Assembly (NCBI GenBank): GCA_009692065.1
Contig: SHZY01000004.1
Coordinates: 1-64,000, forward strand
Origin: Gemmataceae bacterium
Lineage (GTDB): Bacteria > Planctomycetota > Planctomycetia > Gemmatales > Gemmataceae
DNA: 64,000 bases
Direction of reading: 5' to 3'
The position numbers and the translations under genes are program-made. Shown piece by piece: positions 10,672 to 18,935 of this stretch. Below the pieces are notes generated by a model. That model saw only the letters and a list, made by a program, of their open reading frames with translations, was not told the origin of the DNA and searched no databases. Position 1 is the first letter of the stretch; each line of letters begins with the position of its first letter.

Positions 10672-11967
10672 ATGAATCGACTGGTTGCCGCGGTGTTCCT
10701 CTTGAGTATTGCCTCGGTCGCTCGCGCCGACGATTGGCCCGCGTGGCGCGGCCCCACAGGGCAGGGCTACTGCTTCGAGAAGAACCTGCCGACGAAGTGG
10801 AGCGCCAAGGAGAACGTCAAGTGGAAGATCAAGCTCGAACAGCCGGGCAACTCCACGCCAATCATCTGGAAGGACAAGATCTTCCTCACCCTCGCAAACA
10901 AGGGGGGTACCGTACGCAGCATCCTCTGCCTCGACCGGGCCGACGGCAAGCTGCTCTGGAAAAACGATGTCGCCTATGCCGACAAGGAGCAGAACTGGAC
11001 CCCGGACTGGTATGCCAACGCCTCGCCGACCACCGACGGCGAACGCGTCATCGTCAGCTTCGGCTCCGCCGGCATGTACTGCTATGACTTCGCCGGCAAG
11101 GAACTGTGGAAACGGACCAACCTTGGGCACTGGCAGCATTCCTTCGGCAACAGCTCGTCTCCTGTCCTTTACAACGAACTGGCCATCTTGTGGTGCGGGC
11201 CCAACGCCACCTACAAGGACAAGGATGGCAAGCCCAAGAAAGGCGGCAAGGGGGCCCGCAACGTCTTGCTGGCCGTCGACAAGAAGACCGGTCAAACGGT
11301 GTGGGAACAAGACGAAAAACACGGTTCCTGGGGCACGCCGCTGATCGTTAGCGTCAAGGGAAAAGACCAGATCCTGCTGGGCACCGGCCCCGATGCGAAG
11401 AGTGTACAGGATCTGCCGGACAACTTCCTCAAGGGCTACGACCCCAAGACCGGCGCGGAACTCTGGCGCTGCCATGGCGTCAACAGCTATTGCTACACCT
11501 CGGCACTGTTCGCCAACGACGTCGCCATTCAAATGTGTGGCTACGGCGGCGCCGCCATGGCCGTCAAGGTCGGCGGCGCCAGCGATATCACCTCGAATCG
11601 CCTTTGGCTCCACCCGAAAAATAACCAGCGCGTCGGCTCCGGCATCATCGTCGGCGACCATGTCTACATCATTGATGACAACGGCGCCCAGCACTGCTAC
11701 GAGCTCGCTACCGGCAAGGACCTCTGGAAGGACGAGAAACGCGCCACCGGCACCAACTGGGGCTCCATGGTCCACGCCGACGGCAAGCTCTACTGCCTGA
11801 CACGCGACGGCAGCACCGTGATCTTCAACGCCAGCCCCAAATACGAAGTGCTCGCCATCAATCGGCTCGAAGCGGGCGAATCCACGAACTCCTCGCCCGC
11901 GATCTCCAACGGCGAGATCTTCCTGCGCACGAATCGATACCTGTGGTGCATTAGCGAAAAAAAATGA
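10672..11967 (+). CDS. PQQ-like beta-propeller secreted protein
   Basis: Exported protein of 431 residues with a signal peptide (MNRLVAAVFLLSIASVARA) and a PQQ-binding-like beta-propeller. Blade signatures include DWPAWRGPTGQG at the mature N-terminus (usual for planctomycete PQQ-like repeat proteins), LCLDRADGKLLWKND, LLAVDKKTGQTVWEQDE, GYDPKTGAELWRCHG and ELATGKDLWKDEK. The fold is shared with BamB and quinoprotein dehydrogenases, but no dehydrogenase catalytic residues are evident, so a scaffold or sugar/metabolite-binding role is as likely. The 376-base gap upstream holds the family P repeat; a family C repeat follows the stop and could act as a transcript end. Confidence 0.9.
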   Translation: MNRLVAAVFLLSIASVARADDWPAWRGPTGQGYCFEKNLPTKWSAKENVKWKIKLEQPGNSTPIIWKDKIFLTLANKGGTVRSILCLDRADGKLLWKNDVAYADKEQNWTPDWYANASPTTDGERVIVSFGSAGMYCYDFAGKELWKRTNLGHWQHSFGNSSSPVLYNELAILWCGPNATYKDKDGKPKKGGKGARNVLLAVDKKTGQTVWEQDEKHGSWGTPLIVSVKGKDQILLGTGPDAKSVQDLPDNFLKGYDPKTGAELWRCHGVNSYCYTSALFANDVAIQMCGYGGAAMAVKVGGASDITSNRLWLHPKNNQRVGSGIIVGDHVYIIDDNGAQHCYELATGKDLWKDEKRATGTNWGSMVHADGKLYCLTRDGSTVIFNASPKYEVLAINRLEAGESTNSSPAISNGEIFLRTNRYLWCISEKK

Positions 11968-11968
11968 G

Positions 11969-12077
11969 CTCACGCAAAGGCGCAAAAGGGGCGAGATGAT
12001 TCACGAGACGGGTTTCGCAGGCAACCCGGCAGAATCGTCGGTTTCCTGACCCTCTCTTCTTTGCGCCTTTGCGTGAG
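11969..12077. repeat. Family C inverted repeat (C2)
   Basis: Perfect 18-base arms CTCACGCAAAGGCGCAAA (11969-11986) and TTTGCGCCTTTGCGTGAG (12060-12077) start 2 bases after the PQQ-propeller stop. The 73-base spacer is longer than in C1. The remaining gap to 12231 holds a possible -10 only. Confidence 0.92.
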
Positions 12078-12200
12078 ATTCTGCAATCCTCACAACCGAG
12101 ACCGCCACGTGATTGCGGGGTTTAACGTTAAATCGGACAACTCCCTTCGTCTTTGAGGTAGACCGTAAGACAGGCAAAAGCGTTCCGCCTGTTCGGTAAA

Positions 12201-12206
12201 TATACT
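12201..12206 (+). promoter_or_regulatory. Possible -10 box, Spy-like gene
   Basis: TATACT lies 26 bases before the start codon in an AT-rich patch. No convincing -35 is present 15-19 bases upstream, so this is weak; the strong GGAGG ribosome site at about 12217 would be near the transcript 5-prime end. Confidence 0.25.
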
Positions 12207-12231
12207 TAGTTCCTATGGAGGTTCCAGTTCC

Positions 12232-12942
12232 ATGAAAGCTCTCCGTTTTCTTCTCGTCGGAACGACCGTGTTGTTCGCGTCGGCCGTGCCGGCGCTTGCC
12301 CAGCGCGTCGAGGTGCAACCCATTCAGATTCGGCCCGGCTTGCAAGCCGACGTGCCGCTCTTGACTGCCGAGGCGGTCGAGAAGCTCAAATTCACCAATG
12401 AACAGAAGGACAAGTACGCCAAGGTCGAAACAGACTACAAGGAGAAGAACAAGGCGGTTCAGGACAAGTTCCGCGCCGACATTCAAGGCGTACGCGATCG
12501 TGAGAAATACAAGGACGCGATCGAGAAGCAGCAGACCTACTCGAAGAAGGCACGCGAAGATAGCCTCGCCAAGGTCGAGCCGATCCTGACCGCGGACCAG
12601 AAGACCGTGTTCGCCCAGGTCAAGCAGGATCAGCCGCAGCCACGCCCCGGCATCGGCGGGGTGCGCCCCGTCCAGATCGGTGGCGGCATCGGCCAGGTCC
12701 TCCCCGCCGGCGTGCAGCAGCGCCTGCAATTGACCGATGAGCAGAAGAAACAGATCGAGGCCATTCAAAAGGAAGTCGAGGCCAAGGTCCTGAAGGTCCT
12801 GACCGACGACCAAAAGAAACAGCTCGAACAAATGAAGAAGGGCATCATCATTCGTCCTCGCCCCGTTGACCCGGCGCAGCCGAACCTGCTGCCACGCCGC
12901 CCAGTAAATCCGCAGCCGGCCGTCGAGCCGAAGAAGAATTAA
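12232..12942 (+). CDS. Secreted Spy/CpxP-like LTxxQ-type protein
   Basis: Exported protein of 236 residues with a signal peptide (MKALRFLLVGTTVLFASAVPALA) and a charged helical body. Two segments resemble the LTxxQ repeats of periplasmic Spy/CpxP chaperones: LKFTNEQKDKYAKVE and LQLTDEQKKQIEAIQKE, each followed by an ILTADQK or VLTDDQKKQLEQ element. A proline/glycine-rich linker (PQPRPGIGG) divides two related halves, and the tail is Pro-rich. A GGAGG site stands 10 bases before the ATG. A role as a periplasmic helical chaperone or metal/stress sensor is inference from motif only; this type is frequent in planctomycetes. Confidence 0.85.
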   Translation: MKALRFLLVGTTVLFASAVPALAQRVEVQPIQIRPGLQADVPLLTAEAVEKLKFTNEQKDKYAKVETDYKEKNKAVQDKFRADIQGVRDREKYKDAIEKQQTYSKKAREDSLAKVEPILTADQKTVFAQVKQDQPQPRPGIGGVRPVQIGGGIGQVLPAGVQQRLQLTDEQKKQIEAIQKEVEAKVLKVLTDDQKKQLEQMKKGIIIRPRPVDPAQPNLLPRRPVNPQPAVEPKKN

Positions 12943-12962
12943 TGTGCAATGTACTACTTCGA

Positions 12963-12990
12963 AAGCCCAGGGACGGCTGTCCCTGGGCTT
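12963..12990. repeat. Family S palindrome, intergenic copy (S2)
   Basis: Exact reverse complement of the 28-base palindrome inside the DUF1501 gene at 2288-2315. It lies between the convergent Spy-like and GNAT genes, where the 12-base-pair hairpin could end transcription in either direction, although no T-run follows. Confidence 0.95.
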
Positions 12991-13001
12991 TGCTTGCAGC
13001 C

Positions 13002-13856
13002 TCAACCTTTCTCCGGCCCAAAGCTACTCCACAATAATTCCAAGTTTTCGCTGATGCGCCGCCCGCGCGTCATGCGCAAGAAGCTGCGCTGGACCGTCAA
13101 CCCCAGCGATTGCACAGCCGCCACGGCATCAGCATGTTCCGTCGGCACATCGAGATAAACGCGCTGCCCCCCGAAGCGATGGGCCGAATCATCGAGCAGG
13201 CGCCTTCCTGCTTCGGGTGAACCTTGCAGCGGTCCGAGCTGCCACGCGTGCGCGCCCGGTCGGCACAGGCAGTAGCCTTCCAAGCGGTCGGCGACCACGT
13301 ACTTTCGCATCAAGTCCGGCGCGGCTTCAACCAGGTGATGCAACAACTTCTCGCGGCGAGCCTTCGTTACCGCTTCATCCAGCTCGATCACTGCCGGCAA
13401 GTCTTTAGTCGCCAACGTTTCAACGCGCCCAGCGCCCCCACCCCCGGCCCCTCTCCCGGGGGGAGAGGGGAGAGTACCCTCGTAGCGTGCGAGGGTGAAA
13501 TCGCCGGTGAAGCCGAGCTTTTCGTAGACCGGCTGGCCCAGCGGCGTCGCGTCCAGGCGAATGGTGGCGATGCCGCGTTCGTCCAGGAATTGCACAACCT
13601 GCTGAAGCAGCGCCGTACCGATGCCCTGGCCGCGATGTGGCTGATCGACGAGCACGAGGTTGATCCACGCAATGTCGCCGAAGACGCAGGCGCATGCGGT
13701 GCCGATCGATTGGCCCGCTAATTCCGCGACGAAGCAGCCGTCGGGTTCGAGATCCATCTGGCGTCGCCAGTCGGCTTCCAGCTGGTTCCAGCCGTTCTGC
13801 GATTTGAGGCGCATGCCAAGGGCGACGTCATCGAGTATCATTTGCCGAATATGCAT
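13002..13856 (-). CDS. GNAT family N-acetyltransferase
   Basis: Protein of 284 residues. Residues 1-125 form a GNAT domain: MHIRQMILDDVALGMRLKS, the acetyl-CoA-binding motif QPHRGQGIGTALL near residue 75, and VYEKLGFTGDFTLARYEG at the end. A second half (residues ~145-284) looks like the acetyltransferase-like C-terminal domain found in two-domain GNATs. The acetyl acceptor is unknown. Between the halves is an odd Gly/Pro-rich stretch, TLPSPPGRGAGGGGAGR, encoded by a palindromic repeat (13445-13474) that also occurs, inverted, outside genes at 24689-24718. The insertion sits in a linker and probably does not destroy the fold. Confidence 0.9.
   Translation of the reverse strand: MHIRQMILDDVALGMRLKSQNGWNQLEADWRRQMDLEPDGCFVAELAGQSIGTACACVFGDIAWINLVLVDQPHRGQGIGTALLQQVVQFLDERGIATIRLDATPLGQPVYEKLGFTGDFTLARYEGTLPSPPGRGAGGGGAGRVETLATKDLPAVIELDEAVTKARREKLLHHLVEAAPDLMRKYVVADRLEGYCLCRPGAHAWQLGPLQGSPEAGRRLLDDSAHRFGGQRVYLDVPTEHADAVAAVQSLGLTVQRSFLRMTRGRRISENLELLWSSFGPEKG
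13445..13474. repeat. Family G palindrome in CDS (G1)
   Basis: Thirty bases containing arms CCCCTCTCCC and GGGAGAGGGG with a 3-base G loop, inside the GNAT frame. The exact reverse complement of the 30 bases lies at 24689-24718 between genes. All six frames are free of stops. Confidence 0.95.
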
Positions 13857-13952
13857 GGGAGGCTTTCCGCTTCGCGATTGACTGGAACGGCACGCTTGTT
13901 AAATTGCACGACGTAGGCTGGGTTGCCAATAGGTAAAAGCGCGAGGCCCTTG

Positions 13953-14756
13953 ATGATGTTGCAGCGACGTTTACTTGTGCCGTTCGTAGTCATGATCGCT
14001 CTCAGCGTTGCCGCCGGCGCGCGATGCGGCGAGCCTGCCCCCAAAGTCACCGAGGTGCCCAAGGACCTGCGCGAGTCGGCCAAGCTCGATCCGTTTAATC
14101 AGAAGTACACCGACTACAAGGGCTACCCGATCCTCAGTTCGGCCAAGGTTTCGGATACCGCTCTTCTGGAAGCACGCTTCTTGATCAGCCAGATGCTAGC
14201 CGACCGCGACGACATCCTCAAGGCGATCGTCAAAGGCAAGTGCCGATTCACGGTGATGGCGCCGACCGAGATGACCACCGACGTGCCGGAACATCGCAAC
14301 ATGACCCCCAAGGATTACTGGGACAAGCGTGCCCGCGGTCTGGGGGGCAAGATCACCTCGTGCGGCGAGGAGAATCTGCTCAACCTCAAGGGCGACCGTT
14401 ATCGCGAGGAGAACATCCTCATTCACGAGTTCGCGCATTGCATCCACAACTTTGGGCTGCGTTTAGTCGATCCAAAGTTCGACGGCCGGCTGCGCATGAT
14501 CTTCACGCGGTCGATCGACAAGGGCCTGTGGAAAGACACCTATGCCGCCACGAACGCCGGCGAATTCTGGGCCGAGTGCGTGCAGTCGTACTTCGACTGC
14601 AACAACCTGCCGAACAAAGGAGTCCACAACGACATCAACACGCGCGTGAAGCTGGCCAGGTATGACCCCGAGGTATTCGAGCTGATCGACGAGGTCTTCA
14701 AGCAATCGAAATGGCGTTACATTCGCTACGACCAGCGCAAGCCGCAAAATCGCTAA
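13953..14756 (+). CDS. Secreted HExxH zinc metallopeptidase-like protein
   Basis: Exported protein of 267 residues. An in-frame TTG lies 30 bases upstream, but the ATG at 13953 follows GAGG by 6 bases and gives a clean signal peptide (MMLQRRLLVPFVVMIALSVA). A gluzincin-like zinc site is visible: HEFAH at residues 158-162 and, about 40 residues on, NAGEFWAEC, where the Glu near residue 204 is a candidate third ligand. This spacing resembles anthrax-lethal-factor-like and related zincins. Substrate unknown. The aromatic, basic C-terminus (KWRYIRYDQRKPQNR) is intact. Confidence 0.82.
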   Translation: MMLQRRLLVPFVVMIALSVAAGARCGEPAPKVTEVPKDLRESAKLDPFNQKYTDYKGYPILSSAKVSDTALLEARFLISQMLADRDDILKAIVKGKCRFTVMAPTEMTTDVPEHRNMTPKDYWDKRARGLGGKITSCGEENLLNLKGDRYREENILIHEFAHCIHNFGLRLVDPKFDGRLRMIFTRSIDKGLWKDTYAATNAGEFWAECVQSYFDCNNLPNKGVHNDINTRVKLARYDPEVFELIDEVFKQSKWRYIRYDQRKPQNR

Positions 14757-14819
14757 ACGGGCGAGCTACGGAGATTTGGTGATTACGCGAATTTGAGTGA
14801 AGTCTTTGAAGACGCCCGC

Positions 14820-14961
14820 CGATAGGGATAATGTTGCCAAGGGGTGGTCCGACCCAAAACAGCAAGGCAGGACGCCTACTCACCCTTGCCGAATGAGAAG
14901 TTTGAGTTGACCACATCCTGAGGAGCAACGGCGATGCAAGGTTGCATCGCCGTTGTCTTTT
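14820..14961 (+). ncRNA. Candidate structured RNA ending in a terminator hairpin
   Basis: Three short helices can be drawn: CAAGGGGTG (14838-14846) with CACCCTTG (14881-14888, one bulge), enclosing AGGC/GCCT (14865-14876), and a competing pairing GTGGTC (14844-14849) with GACCAC (14909-14914). The last element is a 14-base-pair terminator hairpin. Mutually exclusive helices before a terminator are what an attenuator or switch would show, but GC-rich DNA folds easily, and no known riboswitch consensus is recognised. It may simply be the 3-prime end of the upstream transcript. Confidence 0.2.
14926..14961 (+). terminator. Intrinsic terminator
   Basis: Perfect 14-base-pair stem CAACGGCGATGCAA (14926-14939) / TTGCATCGCCGTTG (14942-14955) with a GG loop, followed by TCTTTT. 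It would end the metallopeptidase transcript or a small RNA. Confidence 0.8.
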
Positions 14962-15034
14962 GGTGCTCTGGTTCGCTGGCCGTTTCCCCGTTCCTTCATC
15001 ACTTCTCGCCTCCCCGTCGCCCCCTTCCGGTCGA

Positions 15035-15040
15035 TATAAT
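15035..15040 (+). promoter_or_regulatory. -10 box for phenylalanine hydroxylase
   Basis: A perfect TATAAT 51 bases before the chosen start codon and downstream of the terminator at 14926-14961. No good -35 is seen at 15-19 bases, so an activator or alternative sigma factor may be needed. It suggests the hydroxylase has its own promoter. Confidence 0.45.
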
Positions 15041-15091
15041 AGCCATAGGAAGCTCCCGGCCGACTTCGCCCATTCTTGGGGGACCCGCGCC

Positions 15092-15985
15092 ATGAAGGAT
15101 TCAGCAGCGGTCATTGAATACGGCGTGCCGATCGACCCACGGATCATGGTCGAGCCGCCGGACCCCAGCGCGCTGGAACTGGAGTCCGGCCATCCCGGCC
15201 TGGGCGATGCCGGCTATGTCCAGCGACGTAAGACCCTTTTCGCCCAGTGCCGCCGTCATCGGCTCGAACGCCTCGGTCCGCCGCTGATCGACTACACGGC
15301 CGAGGAAACCAGAATCTGGCGTGACGTCAACTCCAAGCTCGACGAACTGCATCGCCAGCACGCATGCTCCATCTATCTGCAGGCAAAGAACGCGCTCGGC
15401 ATCAGCGCCACGGAGATCCCGCAATTGCGCACGCTCAGCCAGCGCCTGGAGAGCGAGACGCGCATGCACCTGGTCCCTGCCGAAGGGCCGCTAGCGTACC
15501 GAACGTTCTATTCCTACATCGCCGAACGCGGCTTCCCGGTGACGCAGTTCATTCGCCACGGCTCGCATCCGGAGTTCACGCCGGAGCCGGACATGATCCA
15601 CGACTGTCTGGGCCATGTGCCTCCCTTGATGAACCAGGACTACGCGGAAGTGCTGACGCTGATCGGCAAGGCGGCCAACACGACGCTGGACCCCTTGCAG
15701 GTGCTGGCCTTGAAGCGTTTCAGCTGGTTCAGCATCGAGTTCGGCCTGATCGAGGAAGCAGGCGAGTTGAAAGTGTTCGGCGCGGGCATCCTGTCGTCCA
15801 CCGGCGAGATTCCGTTTTCGCTATCGAACGACGTGAAACGTCAGCCCTTCGTGACCGACACGGTGATCGAGACCGACTACGACCCGTCGCGCATGCAGGA
15901 CCATCTGTTCATTATCCCGTCCTACACTTTCCTGCGGCGTGAAATCGAATCGCTGGTGCGGCGGTTTGGGATTGCAGTGTTGTGA
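15092..15985 (+). CDS. phhA: Phenylalanine 4-monooxygenase
   Basis: Tetrahydropterin- and iron-dependent aromatic amino acid hydroxylase, 297 residues, converting phenylalanine to tyrosine in the cytoplasm. The catalytic core is intact: the pterin/iron region HPEFTPEPDMIHDCLGHVP with the iron ligands H170 and H175 (HDCLGH), and the carboxylate ligand E216 in FSIEFGL. The start is the ATG at 15092, preceded by TTGGGGGAC; the longer upstream frame is not conserved. It is the same length as other bacterial single-domain hydroxylases, with no ACT regulatory domain. The next gene is 4-hydroxyphenylpyruvate dioxygenase, so the pair points to phenylalanine/tyrosine catabolism or homogentisate/pyomelanin formation; no aminotransferase is adjacent. 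Confidence 0.95.
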   Translation: MKDSAAVIEYGVPIDPRIMVEPPDPSALELESGHPGLGDAGYVQRRKTLFAQCRRHRLERLGPPLIDYTAEETRIWRDVNSKLDELHRQHACSIYLQAKNALGISATEIPQLRTLSQRLESETRMHLVPAEGPLAYRTFYSYIAERGFPVTQFIRHGSHPEFTPEPDMIHDCLGHVPPLMNQDYAEVLTLIGKAANTTLDPLQVLALKRFSWFSIEFGLIEEAGELKVFGAGILSSTGEIPFSLSNDVKRQPFVTDTVIETDYDPSRMQDHLFIIPSYTFLRREIESLVRRFGIAVL

Positions 15986-15996
15986 TCGTCCGCCAA

Positions 15997-16073
15997 GCCC
16001 CGCGATGAGCGCAGCGATTCGCGGGGGTCATGCTTTGCAATACCCCCACGAATCGCTGCGCTCATCATGGGGC
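15997..16073. repeat. Family L inverted repeat
   Basis: Thirty-one-base arms (15997-16027 and 16043-16073) match with three mismatches around a 15-base loop; the shared core is GATGAGCGCAGCGATTCG. It lies between the phenylalanine hydroxylase stop and the HPPD start and overlaps an alternative HPPD start at 16067. Confidence 0.92.
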
Positions 16074-16090
16074 GTGAGCTGAATAACACC

Positions 16091-17197
16091 ATGACCAAAG
16101 ACACCCTCCCCTTGCGTCGCATCGATCACGTGCGTTTCTTCGTCGGCAACGCGCGCCAGTCGGCGTACTTCTATCGCAATGCCTTTGGCTTCGACGTCGT
16201 CGCCTATGCCGGGCTCGAAACTCGGCAAAAGTACGAAGCCGGCTACGTCTTGCGGCAGGGGCACATAACCTTCGTCCTCGTCTCCGCGCTCTCCTGGAAA
16301 CATCCCGATAGTCAGCGTCTCATTCAGCATGGCGACGGCGTGCAGGATATTGCGCTCGACGTCGAGGATGTGACTTACAGCTACAAAGAAGCCGTCCGCC
16401 GCGGCGCTGAAGGGGTGTCGCCGCCGCAAGCGTTGGAAGACGAGTTCGGCGTTTACGAATGCGCCACCATCCGCACCTACGGCGACACCACGCACACCTT
16501 CATCAATCGCGATCGCTACAAGGGGATTTTTGCCCCCGGTTACAAGCCGATGGACCCCGCACGCTATAGCCCGTCCACCTTCCATAACGTCGGTCTGAAG
16601 GCCATCGACCACATCGTCGGCAACGTCGAAGAAGGCAAGATGAACGAGTGGGTGAAGTTCTACCAAGACGTGCTCGGCTTCCATCAGCTCGTCCACTTCG
16701 ACGACAAGGATATCTCGACCGAGTATTCCGCACTCATGTCGAAGGTGGTCGAGAACGGCACGGGCCGCATCAAGTTCCCGATCAATGAACCCGCGAAGGC
16801 CAAACGCCGCAGCCAGATCGACGAGTTCTTGCAGTTCTACGGCGGCCCCGGCGTGCAGCATATCGCGATGGCGACGGACAACATCATCGAGACCGTCGGC
16901 GCCATGTACAAAAACGATGTGTCGTTTCTGCGCGTCCCCAGAAGCTATTACGACCTGCTGCCGGCCCGCGTCGGCCCGATCAAAGAAGACATAGACGTGC
17001 TCGCTGACCTCGGCATCCTCGTTGATCGCGACGACGAAGGCTATATGTTGCAAATCTTCACCAAGCCGGTCGCCGATCGGCCGACGCTCTTCTTCGAGGT
17101 CATCCAGCGGCGCGGCTCGCGCAGCTTCGGCAAAGGCAACTTCAAGGCACTGTTCGAAGCCATCGAACGCGAACAAGCCGTGCGCGGAACCCTCTAA
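16091..17197 (+). CDS. hpd: 4-hydroxyphenylpyruvate dioxygenase
   Basis: Iron(II)-dependent dioxygenase of 368 residues that converts 4-hydroxyphenylpyruvate to homogentisate, the second committed step of tyrosine breakdown. It has the two-barrel vicinal-oxygen-chelate fold; the three metal ligands are the His in AIDHIVGNV (residue ~174), the His in GVQHIAM (~256) and the Glu in LFFEVIQRRG (~335). The C-terminal GSRSFGKGNFKALFEAIEREQ is characteristic. The ATG at 16091 is chosen because the earlier in-frame ATG at 16067 falls within a palindromic repeat. It follows the phenylalanine hydroxylase gene in the same direction. Confidence 0.96.
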   Translation: MTKDTLPLRRIDHVRFFVGNARQSAYFYRNAFGFDVVAYAGLETRQKYEAGYVLRQGHITFVLVSALSWKHPDSQRLIQHGDGVQDIALDVEDVTYSYKEAVRRGAEGVSPPQALEDEFGVYECATIRTYGDTTHTFINRDRYKGIFAPGYKPMDPARYSPSTFHNVGLKAIDHIVGNVEEGKMNEWVKFYQDVLGFHQLVHFDDKDISTEYSALMSKVVENGTGRIKFPINEPAKAKRRSQIDEFLQFYGGPGVQHIAMATDNIIETVGAMYKNDVSFLRVPRSYYDLLPARVGPIKEDIDVLADLGILVDRDDEGYMLQIFTKPVADRPTLFFEVIQRRGSRSFGKGNFKALFEAIEREQAVRGTL

Positions 17198-17206
17198 CCT
17201 TCTCCT

Positions 17207-17220
17207 CGTTTAGCGTTCGC
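17207..17220 (+). repeat. Family A half-element (A1)
   Basis: CGTTTAGCGTTCGC, the left arm of family A, stands in the 48-base gap between the convergent HPPD and NadB genes. A matching right arm is only weakly present (GCAGCGTTCACG), so the hairpin seems decayed. Confidence 0.6.
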
Positions 17221-17245
17221 CGCCTGCCACGCGTTCGCGCAGCGT

Positions 17246-18865
17246 TCACGCCTGCGGCGCAGCGCCCATCGCCGGACACACCAGATGCCGCTGCCACGCC
17301 CCGTCGTTGCGCGTGGGAAAATCGCTGCGGAAGTGCACGCCGCGCGATTCCTCGCGGGCAAGGGCGGATTGAATCATCAGCCGAGCGATCGTCAGCAAGT
17401 TCTGCAATTCCCACCCGGCACGCGACTCAAATTCGCGCGTTAGCGCATAGCGGCACCAGAAGGCGACATCGTGCCGCGCTTCCGCCAGGCCGGCGCCCTC
17501 CCGGATCACCCCCATGTGCCGCACCATCATGCTGCGCAGTGAATTGGTGATGTCGGTCACATCGAGCGAGCCCATTTCATCGGGCTCGAATCGGCTCGCC
17601 AGTGGGATGGCCGTGAAGTTGTCCGGCAACGCGACGGCAACCTCGGCGGCCTCACGCGCACACGCCGCGCCGAAGACCAATCCTTCGAGCAAGCTGTTCG
17701 ATGCGAGCCGATTGGCGCCGTGCAGACCGCTGGACGTCACCTCGCCGGCGGCCCACAGACCTGGAATCGTCGTGCGGCCGCGGTCATCGACGGTCACGCC
17801 GCCCATCATGTAGTGGGCGCCGGGGCGGATCGGGATCAGGTCGGCGGTGATGTCGAGCCCGAACCCGCGGCAAACTTTGTCGATGCCCGGAAAACGACGG
17901 CGCACCAGGGCGGCGTCGAGATGGCGCAGATCGAGATAGACGTTCGGGTGCTTGGTGCGCTCCATGCAGCGAAAGATTGCCTGGGCGACGACGTCGCGCG
18001 GGGCCAGCTCGGCGCGAGGATCCAGCGCCAGCATGAAGCGTTCCATGTGCTTGTCGCGCAGGTAGGCCCCCTCGCCACGGACCGCCTCGCTGATGAGGAA
18101 TCGGCTCGAACCGGCGACGTAGAGCACGGTCGGATGAAACTGCATGAACTCCATATCGCGCAGCTCGGCGCCGGCGCGGTACGCGGCCGCCATGCCGTCG
18201 CCCGTCGCCACGGGAGGGTTGGTCGTCTCGCGGTACACCATGCCGGCGCCGCCCGAAGCTAGAATCGTCTGCTTGGCCCAGATCAGCAGCTTGCCCTGGT
18301 TGGGACGATGGACCAGGGCGCCGACGCAGCGGCCCTCGTGGGTCAAGAGATCGAGGGTAAAGGTGTCGTCCCAGATCGTGAGGTTGGGCGTCTCTTTCGC
18401 GCGGGCGATGATCGCACGCATGACCTCGTGACCGGTGGAGTCTCCCAGCGCATGAACGATGCGGCGATGGCTGTGGCCCCCCTCGCGCGTGAGGGCGAGC
18501 CGGCCCGCCTCCTCGTCGAAGTGGGCGCCGAAGCGGATGAGATCGGCGATCTGCTCGGGCGCTTCTCGGACGACCAGCTCGACGATAGCGCGATGGCACA
18601 GCCCGCCGCCGGCGCTCAGCGTGTCCTCGATGTGATTCTCGAAGCGATCCTCTGGCGACAGGACGCCCGCGATGCCCCCTTGCGCGAAGGCGCTATTGCT
18701 TTGCTGGATCTGGTCCTTGGTGACGACGAGGACGTCGAGATTTCTGGGTAATTCCAGGGCGGCGCGCAAACCCGCGATGCCGGCGCCGATCACGAGAATG
18801 TCGGTGAAAAAGTGCGGTGTCTGCTTGGGGTTGAACTGCACGAGGTAGCGGTGCGCGGTCGCCAT
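17246..18865 (-). CDS. nadB: L-aspartate oxidase
   Basis: Flavoprotein of 539 residues oxidising L-aspartate to iminoaspartate, the first step of de novo NAD synthesis. The N-terminal FAD-binding motif VIGAGIAGLRAALEL lies at about residues 25-40. Family signatures are SNSAFAQGGIAGVLS, REGGHSHRRIVHALGDSTG (active-site region), EFMQFHPTVLYVAG, HYMMGGVTVDDRGRTTIPGLWA and GLHGANRLASNSLLEGLVFG. The C-terminal helical domain includes MSVHMGVIR-like RSMMVRHMGVIREGAG and ends with ESRGVHFRSDFP. nadA and nadC are not nearby. The length is normal. Confidence 0.96.
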   Translation of the reverse strand: MATAHRYLVQFNPKQTPHFFTDILVIGAGIAGLRAALELPRNLDVLVVTKDQIQQSNSAFAQGGIAGVLSPEDRFENHIEDTLSAGGGLCHRAIVELVVREAPEQIADLIRFGAHFDEEAGRLALTREGGHSHRRIVHALGDSTGHEVMRAIIARAKETPNLTIWDDTFTLDLLTHEGRCVGALVHRPNQGKLLIWAKQTILASGGAGMVYRETTNPPVATGDGMAAAYRAGAELRDMEFMQFHPTVLYVAGSSRFLISEAVRGEGAYLRDKHMERFMLALDPRAELAPRDVVAQAIFRCMERTKHPNVYLDLRHLDAALVRRRFPGIDKVCRGFGLDITADLIPIRPGAHYMMGGVTVDDRGRTTIPGLWAAGEVTSSGLHGANRLASNSLLEGLVFGAACAREAAEVAVALPDNFTAIPLASRFEPDEMGSLDVTDITNSLRSMMVRHMGVIREGAGLAEARHDVAFWCRYALTREFESRAGWELQNLLTIARLMIQSALAREESRGVHFRSDFPTRNDGAWQRHLVCPAMGAAPQA

Positions 18866-18880
18866 TTGGCGTGGCCCCTC

Positions 18881-18922
18881 TTCGTTTAGCGTTCGCGTGT
18901 CGCCCGGCGAATGCTAAACGAG
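18881..18922. repeat. Family A inverted repeat (A2)
   Basis: TTCGTTTAGCGTTCGC (left) and GCGAATGCTAAACGAGG (right) with a 10-base spacer, between the nadB start and the stop of the next minus-strand gene. Together with flanking bases from 18875, it shares 22 identical bases with a half-element inside the mutase gene at 38190-38211. Confidence 0.9.
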
Positions 18923-18935
18923 GAAAAACGATGGT

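Larger units (their letters stand above)
14757..15091. other. 335-base gap: hairpin terminator, possible RNA, -10 box
   Basis: Between the metallopeptidase and phenylalanine hydroxylase genes. It holds a candidate structured RNA (14820-14961), ending in a strong hairpin followed by TCTTTT, and then a consensus TATAAT at 15035. No conserved reading frame is visible. Confidence 0.6.
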
